NCBI GenBank assembly: GCA_039817825.1
Contig: JBCBVA010000063.1
Span: 1-21,849, forward strand
Direction: 5' to 3'
From: PCC-7336 sp039817825
Lineage (GTDB): Bacteria; Cyanobacteriota; Cyanobacteriia; Thermostichales; PCC-7336
Length of the DNA: 21,849 nucleotides
Made by a program: the position numbers and the translations under genes. Shown here one piece after another: positions 16,433 to 21,849 of the stretch (within the stretch, counting starts at the first letter, position 1; each line of letters opens with the position of its first letter). The notes below the pieces were generated by a model that saw only the letters and a program-made list of their open reading frames with translations, was not told where the DNA came from and did not search any database.

Positions 16433-16449
16433 AACTGGTAAGACCAGTT
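16433..16449. repeat. Small perfect hairpin upstream of the haloperoxidase gene
   Basis: AACTGGT and ACCAGTT form a 7-bp perfect stem around the loop AAG. No T-run follows on either strand. It lies about 155 bases upstream of the haloperoxidase start and could be an operator-like dyad or an RNA hairpin. Its function is unknown. Confidence 0.35.
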
Positions 16450-16539
16450 CCTGAAAAGCACCTAAGAAACTTGCATATACCTACCTATAAATAAATTGCA
16501 GAGAAGTCTTAGAAAAGGTGATAAATAGTAGTGAGGAAA

Positions 16540-16659
16540 ATGCCACGATACGAAAAGAAGGCGAATTCAACTGAAGGTAAAATATTGGTTCCTTCATTCT
16601 TTCAAAAGCTTGACAAAGTGTTGCGAAAACGATGGAAATCAATAAGGAAATTAGGTTGA
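16540..16659 (+). CDS. Possible 39-residue basic peptide
   Basis: The frame runs ATG to TGA with GAGG three bases before the ATG, which is close but usable. The peptide begins MPRYEKKANSTEG and ends FFQKLDKVLRKRWKSIRKLG. It has a strongly basic, amphipathic second half and net positive charge. I recognise no family. The AT-rich composition differs from the neighbours. It could be chance, since a 39-codon frame is not rare in AT-rich DNA; the ribosome binding site and the ordered charge pattern are the only support. Confidence 0.25.
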   Translation: MPRYEKKANSTEGKILVPSFFQKLDKVLRKRWKSIRKLG

Positions 16660-16829
16660 ACGCGATTGCTAGGTTGCGATTCTAATTTGCTAGAGAGCTA
16701 AACGGGTCGGTCAACTGCTAAACATGAAGCTTGGGGAACAGGATGGGGGGGAGTTCGAGCGATCGCCTATGATGGCTGATGTCGTAACGTGCTTGGATGC
16801 CCAGCGGGTATGGCAAGCGGGCCGGAGGT

Positions 16830-18146
16830 ATGAACAAACTGGCGGGCCGAATTATCGGAATCTTACTGGTTGTTTCAGCAGCGATCTATATCGTTGTTGT
16901 GCGACCGGTGCAGTTGGGCTTGGACTTGCAGGGGGGGACGCAGCTGACGTTGCAGGCGCAACCCACCGAGCGAGTGACGGAGATTACCCCACAGGTCATG
17001 CTGGGGCTGGAAGCTGTTCTGGAACAGCGCATCAACGGATTCGGCGTATCGGAGACCGTGATTCAAATCAGCGGTGACGATCGCCTGTTTATTCAGCTTC
17101 CGGGGGTTGACGATCCCGATCGCGCGATCGACGTGTTACAAGACACGGCCCAACTGGAGTTTCGCGTCCAAAAAGTGGGCGAACGCCGACCCCTTCCCGA
17201 TCCCGAGACGAACGAATATCTCCTGACCCCAGAAGAAGTCGACACCATCTTTGCACCAGCTCAGCTAACCGGGGCTCAATTAAATAGCGCTGCGACCCTG
17301 GCACCTCAAGGGCGCAATGAGTCGTGGGGGGTAGAGCTGCGGTTTAATTCCGAGGGCGCGACGACGTTTGCCGACCTGACTCGCGAGATTGCCGGAACGG
17401 GACGGACGATCGGCATCTTTCTGGACGGTCAGTTGCTGAGTGCCCCGGTGGTGCGTGGCGACACCAATCCCAACGGCATCATTGGTGGTGTTGCCAGTAT
17501 CACCGGTCAGTTTGACGTGAATGAAGCCCGAGATTTGACGGTGAAGCTGGAAGCCGGAGCGCTGCCAGTACCAGTGGAAGTGATCGAAAACCGAACGGTG
17601 GGGGCAACGCTGGGGGCTGCCAGTGTGAAACGTAGCTTGATTGCTGGATTGGGGGGACTGGTACTGACGTTTGGGTACATGCTGGTGTACTACCGAGTAC
17701 CGGGGTTGATGGCCAGCACCGCCTTAGTGATTTACGCCCTCATCACCTTTGCTGTCTTCCAATTGTTTGGCGTCACCCTGACCCTACCCGGCATCGCCGG
17801 GTTCATTCTTAGTATCGGGATTGCGGTTGATGCCAACGTGCTGATTTTCGAGCGCACCCGCGAAGAGTTACGCAGCGGGAAATCGGTGTACAAGTCTGTG
17901 GAAGAAGGCTTCAGCCGTGCGCTGGCCAGTATTTTGGATAGCAACGTCACTACTTTGTTGGCCTGTCTGGTGTTGTTTTGGCTGGGGACTGGGTTGGTGA
18001 AAGGATTTGCCCTGACGCTGGCGGTCGGTATTTTGGTCAGCTTCTTTACGGCGTTGACCTGCACGCGCACCTTCTTGCTCATCCTGTTGTCGAACAGTAG
18101 TTGGCGCAAGTCAGAGCTCTTTGGTGTGAAACAAACGCCAGCCTGA
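16830..18146 (+). CDS. secD: Protein translocase subunit SecD
   Basis: The protein has 438 residues from the ATG at 16830. SecD and SecF form a membrane complex that uses the proton gradient to pull exported proteins through SecYEG on the outer side. The N-terminal membrane segment (GIILLVVSAA-type, about residues 5-25) is followed by the family motif LGLDLQGGTQL and the periplasmic domain with VLEQRINGFGVSE. The C-terminal five segments include IAGFILSIGIAVDANVLIFE (the conserved Asp of the proton path) and RTREELRSG. It is shorter than E. coli SecD, as usual in cyanobacteria. An in-frame ATG at 16797 is the alternative start; 16830 was chosen because homologues begin close to the first membrane segment, although GGAGG lies only one base before it. 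secF follows. Confidence 0.95.
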   Translation: MNKLAGRIIGILLVVSAAIYIVVVRPVQLGLDLQGGTQLTLQAQPTERVTEITPQVMLGLEAVLEQRINGFGVSETVIQISGDDRLFIQLPGVDDPDRAIDVLQDTAQLEFRVQKVGERRPLPDPETNEYLLTPEEVDTIFAPAQLTGAQLNSAATLAPQGRNESWGVELRFNSEGATTFADLTREIAGTGRTIGIFLDGQLLSAPVVRGDTNPNGIIGGVASITGQFDVNEARDLTVKLEAGALPVPVEVIENRTVGATLGAASVKRSLIAGLGGLVLTFGYMLVYYRVPGLMASTALVIYALITFAVFQLFGVTLTLPGIAGFILSIGIAVDANVLIFERTREELRSGKSVYKSVEEGFSRALASILDSNVTTLLACLVLFWLGTGLVKGFALTLAVGILVSFFTALTCTRTFLLILLSNSSWRKSELFGVKQTPA

Positions 18147-18348
18147 CCCTTGTTCGGCGACCCCCATTCACGACGGAATGAGTTTCCGAGTGAAGGCGAT
18201 CCCCGAGCTCTAGCGTTTTACAGTTCAGTGAGGACAACGCTTTCCAAGCGCAGTCAGAGGGAACGTAGCTGGCATGTCCGCAGTGGTGTGGCCACTGCAA
18301 TCAATCAATCGCCTCGCAGATTTAGTTCGAACAACGGGAGATGGCGTG

Positions 18349-19353
18349 ATGGCCGAGAATCAGCCGCAGGATAAAAACCAGCAAGAAACCACTGAGACCA
18401 GTGGTAACGCCTTGATAGACGTTGTGGGTCGTACCAAAACTTGGTTGACGATTTCCGCTGCCTGTATTTTGGCAGGATTGGCTGCCATGGCAGTGTGTTT
18501 CTCCCAAACTGGAGCACCCCTGAAACTAGGGTTGGACTTCACGGGCGGGACATTGCTGCAGATGGAGTTCGAGCAGCCGGTGACCGAGTCGCAATTGCGA
18601 GACCTGCTGGCCTCTCAAGAACTGGGCAGTAGTGTCATTCAACTCGATCGCGAAACCTCTCGAACCGCCATCCTGCGAACCCCTCCGCTGAGCGAAGGCG
18701 ATCGCCAAACTCTGGAGGAGGTCTTAACCGCAGAGGTCGGACCCTTCCGTAGAGATCTGGTGGAAACTGTGGGGCCAGCCATTGGAGAAACGCTGCTGAA
18801 GAATGGCTTGCTAGCGATTCTGGTAGCGTTTGCAGCCATTGTGGTGTACGTCAGCATTCGCTTCCAGTTGGACTACGCCGTGTTCGCGATCGCTGCTCTG
18901 CTCCACGACGTGTTGATTACGGCTGGGGTATTTGCCATCTTGGGCCTGCTGCTGGGGATAGAGGTCGATCAACTGTTTGTGGTGGCCATGCTGACCATCA
19001 TCGGCTTCTCGGTGAACGACACCGTCGTTATTTACGATCGGATTCGCGAAAATAGCCGCCGCTTACTCAGCCGCAAAACTCGCTTTCCCGACGTGGTCAA
19101 TATTTCGGTCAACCAAACGTTTGCTCGCTCCATCAATACATCCCTCACATCCATGTTGGCGTTGCTGGCCATCTTTCTATTTGGCGGCCCTACCCTACGC
19201 TATTTCTCGCTGGCGTTGCTGATCGGGTTTGCGTGGGGAACCTATTCCAGCATCTTCATTGCCAGTACACTACTCACCTGGTGGCGCGAGAAGTATCCCG
19301 TCAGTAACACCCGCAAAGTCTCTCAGCGGCTGCCCGAAGATGGGGTGGTGTGA
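18349..19353 (+). CDS. secF: Protein translocase subunit SecF
   Basis: The 334-residue protein is the partner of SecD. After a polar, Gln/Thr-rich N-terminus come the first membrane segment and LGLDFTGGTLLQMEF, the SecF version of the family motif. The periplasmic domain is followed by five segments with LLHDVLITAGVFAILG and TIIGFSVNDTVVIYDRIREN, then NTSLTSMLALLAIFLFGG. The ATG at 18349 was chosen because GGGAG lies 8 bases before it. An upstream in-frame ATG at 18274 would add 25 residues without family similarity. The gap to secD is about 200 bases without a visible terminator, longer than the near-contiguous secD-secF arrangement common elsewhere, but co-transcription is still likely. Confidence 0.95.
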   Translation: MAENQPQDKNQQETTETSGNALIDVVGRTKTWLTISAACILAGLAAMAVCFSQTGAPLKLGLDFTGGTLLQMEFEQPVTESQLRDLLASQELGSSVIQLDRETSRTAILRTPPLSEGDRQTLEEVLTAEVGPFRRDLVETVGPAIGETLLKNGLLAILVAFAAIVVYVSIRFQLDYAVFAIAALLHDVLITAGVFAILGLLLGIEVDQLFVVAMLTIIGFSVNDTVVIYDRIRENSRRLLSRKTRFPDVVNISVNQTFARSINTSLTSMLALLAIFLFGGPTLRYFSLALLIGFAWGTYSSIFIASTLLTWWREKYPVSNTRKVSQRLPEDGVV

Positions 19354-19673
19354 CGGTCGAGCCGTGCTGCTTGGGCACAGTGTAATGGCTTCCCTATCCT
19401 TCACTTCCATCGCTTCTTTAGGCCCATCGCTTCTTTAGGCCCATCGCTTCGTTAGGCCCATCGCTTCGTTAGGACTGCAGACCCATCAATACTGATTCCA
19501 GTACCAATACCGGCTCTAGCAGCAAGGATGATTCCAGTTCCTCCAGTTCTCTACGTGCTGACTCGGGTGCCCAAACGTATATCAATACCGGTCCTGGACC
19601 CTCTGGCCCGAGAGCCCCCGAACGGTGGCACCAGATAAAGGGTCTTTCTCCTGAAGCTACGCGACTACTCGCC
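19354..19673. other. Region between secF and the small membrane protein gene
   Basis: This 320-base stretch holds a 17-bp tandem repeat (19408-19475) followed by 200 bases of open frame that join the next gene without a standard start codon. No terminator is visible after secF. Confidence 0.45.
19408..19475 (+). repeat. 17-bp tandem repeat, four units
   Basis: The unit CATCGCTTCTTTAGGCC is repeated head to tail four times. Units 1 and 2 have CTTT, units 3 and 4 have CGTT at the same place, and the last unit ends in a mismatch. It lies 55 bases after the secF stop. The 17-base period is not a multiple of three. Confidence 0.92.
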
Positions 19674-20012
19674 TTGCAAATACGGGTTCGCTGGGGAATT
19701 GTGGGCTTGATATGGTTGGTACTCGGGGGCCCGTCACTGTGGTTGCTGCGGGCCGATATTCGCCGCCTACTGGAATTCTTTACCTGGGCTGCGGTGAAGT
19801 ATCCCCTGCTTTATCAGCCAAAAGTGGGATTCTGTCTGTGCGTGTGTGTGGCCATCACGCTAACGACGCTGATGTGGCAATGCAAATTCGAGTGGCTGGG
19901 GCCGTCGGCAGCAGAACGACGAGAACTGGAGAAACTGGCCGCCTCCATTCGCCAGCGTGGCCCCAAGCACTTTCTGTGGTCGTGGGTGATGGCAAATCGT
20001 CCGCAGCCATAA
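19674..20012 (+). CDS. Conserved-looking cyanobacterial two-helix membrane protein
   Basis: The protein has 112 residues from a TTG start. Two membrane segments lie at about 8-25 (WGIVGLIWLVLGGPSLWLL) and 50-67 (VGFCLCVCVAITLTTLMW). A cytosolic-type C-terminus follows, with SAAERRELEKLAASIRQRGP and WSW near the end. It resembles a small uncharacterised membrane protein of cyanobacteria; I know no function. The true start is doubtful. The same frame is open upstream to 19473, and the stretch just before the TTG (PERWHQIKGLSPEATRLLAL) looks like protein, but it contains no ATG, GTG or TTG. Either the gene starts at this TTG, or its original 5' end has been lost. It lies between secF and aroC in the same direction. 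Confidence 0.6.
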   Translation: MQIRVRWGIVGLIWLVLGGPSLWLLRADIRRLLEFFTWAAVKYPLLYQPKVGFCLCVCVAITLTTLMWQCKFEWLGPSAAERRELEKLAASIRQRGPKHFLWSWVMANRPQP

Positions 20013-20156
20013 CGCTTCTGGTACGCTTACTTGAAAATGGGACTAGGGCCACAAAGAGGCTCCAGCTTTTACGAGTTAAGCCAACGGCATTCGAGAAATC
20101 TGCATAGCGGTTTGCCTGACGCTATATTCTAGAGATCCCGCTCTTTTCTCGATGGC

Positions 20157-21320
20157 ATGGCAAACGGCAACTCCTTCGGACAACTTTTCAGCATTACCAC
20201 TTACGGTGAGTCCCACGGTGGGGCTGTTGGGGTGATTGTGGACGGCTGCCCCCCTCGGATTCCGATTACTGCCGAAGAGATACAGGTGGATCTCGATCGC
20301 CGCCGCCCCGGTCAAAGCAAGATTGTCACCCCTCGCAAAGAATCCGACACCTGCGAAATTACGTCGGGGGTATTTGAAGGCTTAACGATCGGAACGCCCA
20401 TCCACATCATCGTGCGCAACAAAGACGCGCGATCGCAGGATTACTCCGAGATGAAGACCACCTTCCGGCCCTCCCACGCCGATGCCACGTACCAGGCTAA
20501 GTACGGTATTCGTAACTGGAAAGGTGGAGGACGTGCGTCGGCTCGCGAAACGATTGGCCGTGTTGCTGCTGGGGCGATCGCCAAAAAGATTTTGAAACTG
20601 GTTGCCGGGGTTGAAGTAGTGGGCTACGTCAAGCGCATCAAAGATTTAGAAGCCGACATCGATCCGAATGCGGTCTCGCTGGCAGACGTCGAATCCAATA
20701 TTGTTCGCTGCCCCGACGGTGAGTTGGCGGAACGGATGATCGACTTGATTCAGGAGACCGGCAAGCAAGGGGATTCGATTGGTGGCTTGGTAGAGTGCGT
20801 TGCCCGCAACGTACCCACGGGGTTAGGGGCTCCGGTGTTTGACAAGCTGGAAGCAGATCTGGCCAAGGGAGCCATGTCGTTGCCTGCCAGCAAAGGGTTT
20901 GAAATTGGCTCGGGATTTGCCGGAACGTACCTGACCGGAAAAGAGCACAACGACGAGTTTTATATGGAGGGCGATCGTATCCGCACGGTCACCAACCGCT
21001 CGGGTGGCATTCAGGGGGGCATTTCCAACGGCGAGAACATTGTGATTCGAGTGGCGTTCAAACCCACCGCAACCATCCGTCAGGAGCAAAATACCGTTAC
21101 CAAAGACGGCCAAGCGGCTGTATTGGCGGCTCGCGGACGGCACGATCCCTGCGTACTCCCCAGAGCAGTTCCGATGGTGGAGTCGATGGTGGCTCTGGTA
21201 CTGTGCGATCACTTCTTGCGGCAGCAGGCTCAATGTGGCGCTGTCGAATTGGGCAGTGCAGTCACGAATCAAGAGCTGTACCCAACAGAAAGTCAGGTAG
21301 AAAGTCAGCCTGTGGGTTGA
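20157..21320 (+). CDS. aroC: Chorismate synthase
   Basis: The 387-residue enzyme makes chorismate from EPSP, the last step of the shikimate pathway, with reduced FMN as cofactor. All three family signatures are visible: GESHGGAVGVIVDGCPP near residue 17, KGGGRASARETIGRVAAGAIA near residue 122, and RHDPCVLPRAVPMVESMVALVL near residue 330. FRPSHADATYQAKYG also matches. The length is slightly above the usual 360 because of a C-terminal Glu/Gln/Ser-rich tail (YPTESQVESQPVG). The ATG at 20157 is the family start; the ATG at 20152 is out of frame. A TATATT at 20123-20128 could be a -10 box but has no clear -35. Confidence 0.97.
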   Translation: MANGNSFGQLFSITTYGESHGGAVGVIVDGCPPRIPITAEEIQVDLDRRRPGQSKIVTPRKESDTCEITSGVFEGLTIGTPIHIIVRNKDARSQDYSEMKTTFRPSHADATYQAKYGIRNWKGGGRASARETIGRVAAGAIAKKILKLVAGVEVVGYVKRIKDLEADIDPNAVSLADVESNIVRCPDGELAERMIDLIQETGKQGDSIGGLVECVARNVPTGLGAPVFDKLEADLAKGAMSLPASKGFEIGSGFAGTYLTGKEHNDEFYMEGDRIRTVTNRSGGIQGGISNGENIVIRVAFKPTATIRQEQNTVTKDGQAAVLAARGRHDPCVLPRAVPMVESMVALVLCDHFLRQQAQCGAVELGSAVTNQELYPTESQVESQPVG

Positions 21321-21340
21321 GACCGAATCTATGCCAACTA

Positions 21341-21363
21341 AGCGCCTCCATCTGGCGCTAATG
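21341..21363 (+). terminator. Possible terminator after aroC
   Basis: AGCGCC (21341-21346) and GGCGCT (21354-21359) form a 6-bp GC-rich stem with a 7-base loop. It is followed by AATG and then AATTTTAG, a weak T tract. It sits between the convergent stops of aroC and the immunity-like gene. Confidence 0.4.
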
Positions 21364-21367
21364 AATT

Positions 21368-21673
21368 TTAGTCGTCTGACCACTCGATGAACGGTGGTCG
21401 TTGCTGTTCGTGCTCGAAGTAATCTATAGCCCTGTAGATGCCTGATGATGGGAGTGCCCACGCAGCTGGGTATGAATCGTGCTGACCGTTGTTCAGGCAG
21501 TAGTCGATCTGTCGATCTGCAGGACCGGAAAAGTCAGGTGCAATTGAGTGGTAGCTTACATCTCCCGTGCGATCGCAATGCATCAACCACCCCAAATCAC
21601 CATTTAAAAGCGCGCACATTGATTGGCCGTTAGGGAGTTCTACCCATAACTCCTTAAATTGCTTGCTCACCAT
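21368..21673 (-). CDS. Imm1-like immunity protein, orphan
   Basis: The protein has 101 residues and resembles the Imm1 family of immunity proteins for polymorphic toxins. It has GDLGWLMHCDRTGDVSYHS in the middle, then YCLNNGQHDSYPAAW, and ends A-I-x-YFEHEQQRPPFIEWSDD. The family's usual end is a '...NGQ.....W.lP...A...F...g.rP..i.W' pattern. Such proteins bind and block a partner nuclease or other toxin domain delivered by contact or secretion systems. No toxin gene lies on either side within the window (aroC is the neighbour), so it is an orphan, or its partner lies to the right of the window. Start: ATG at 21673; a GTG at 21676 would add one residue. No strong ribosome binding site is visible. 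Confidence 0.6.
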   Translation of the reverse strand: MVSKQFKELWVELPNGQSMCALLNGDLGWLMHCDRTGDVSYHSIAPDFSGPADRQIDYCLNNGQHDSYPAAWALPSSGIYRAIDYFEHEQQRPPFIEWSDD

Positions 21674-21797
21674 CACTCATTCAAGTTAACGATTGTACAG
21701 AGCTCTGGGCGATCGCGAGATAGATATGCCAGCCAGGTTCCATTCTGGCCCTCTCAATCAACGAATTGTTCTATTTGAATCTCTCTGGGTACATTCC

Positions 21798-21814
21798 CCG
21801 CCGCTCTGCGGCGG
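21798..21814. repeat. GC-rich hairpin near the right end
   Basis: CCGCCG and CGGCGG form a 6-bp perfect stem around CTCTG, preceded by ACATTCC. GC-rich hairpins of this kind are common at the right ends of cyanobacterial IS200/IS605-type elements. No transposase or TnpB sequence is present inside the window. No T-run follows, so a terminator is less likely. Confidence 0.4.
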
Positions 21815-21849
21815 CTTAGGCTTTAGCATGTAGCGGTGAGCGAATATAT

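Larger units (their letters stand above)
16278..16829. other. Divergent intergenic region before secD
   Basis: About 550 bases, clearly more AT-rich than the flanking genes. It holds a small hairpin (16433-16449), a possible 39-codon gene (16540-16659) and the leader of secD. No clear promoter pair is visible for the haloperoxidase gene. A TTGACA at 16610 lies inside the small frame without a good -10 at the right distance. Confidence 0.4.

Noticed and set aside
16610..16640. A promoter for secD starting with TTGACA at 16610.
   Set aside because: No acceptable -10 lies 16-19 bases downstream; the best candidate is TGGAAA.
19385..19475. A phase-variable start in which the ATG at 19385 is brought into frame with the membrane protein by changing the number of 17-bp units.
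   Set aside because: Changing the copy number to give the right frame still leaves a TAG in the second unit (CTTTAG or CGTTAG), so no copy number with two or more units opens the frame.
21341..21363. A bidirectional terminator serving both aroC and the immunity-like gene.
   Set aside because: Only the plus-strand side has any T tract; the minus-strand side is followed by TAGTTGG.

Overview
The window looks like chromosomal DNA of a cyanobacterium. The palindrome GCGATCGC (HIP1-type site) occurs close to twenty times, for example near 1011, 5022, 12137 and 20574. The gene set fits too: secD/secF encoding short proteins of the cyanobacterial type, a multi-GAF NarL-type histidine kinase, and a small two-helix membrane protein ahead of aroC. 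Base composition looks moderately GC-rich. I cannot name the species from the sequence alone.

Layout. Positions 1-1176 (minus) hold an MFS transporter that loses its frame at about the tenth membrane segment and runs into an out-of-frame Cys-rich, metallothionein-like tail. It is divergent from an AraC-type regulator with a GyrI-like drug-binding domain (1677-2504), so the pair resembles a drug-sensing efflux module that is decaying. A 1186-residue five-GAF histidine kinase (2524-6084, minus) converges on the regulator. After a 578-base gap comes an exported SNase-fold protein that has lost its catalytic residues (6663-7226). Next is an 858-base gene-poor stretch with a structured dispersed repeat.

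Positions 8048-11156 are a stress or detoxification cluster. A MerR regulator has its own 19-bp-spacer promoter and operator. Overlapping it are a carboxymuconolactone-decarboxylase-family protein and a frameshifted aldo-keto reductase. An IS5-type transposase remnant follows, then an intact quinone-oxidoreductase-like MDR protein. Then come tRNA-Pro(UGG) and nadE (both minus) and sfsA (plus) with a good downstream hairpin terminator. A vanadium-dependent haloperoxidase-type gene (minus, to 16277) has the second copy of the dispersed repeat just past its stop.

Positions 16830-21320 are core genes in one direction: secD, secF, a small cyanobacterial membrane protein preceded by a 17-bp tandem repeat, and aroC. 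The right end carries an orphan Imm1-like immunity protein (minus) and a GC-rich hairpin that may be an insertion-sequence end.

Most of the window is ordinary housekeeping DNA mixed with decaying accessory genes. The points most worth a second look are the haloperoxidase with Gly in place of the usual vanadate-pocket Ser, the interrupted Cys-rich tail, the catalytically dead SNase, the dispersed repeat with a compensatory base-pair change, and the orphan immunity gene. I did not find a clear new multi-gene defence or biosynthetic system.
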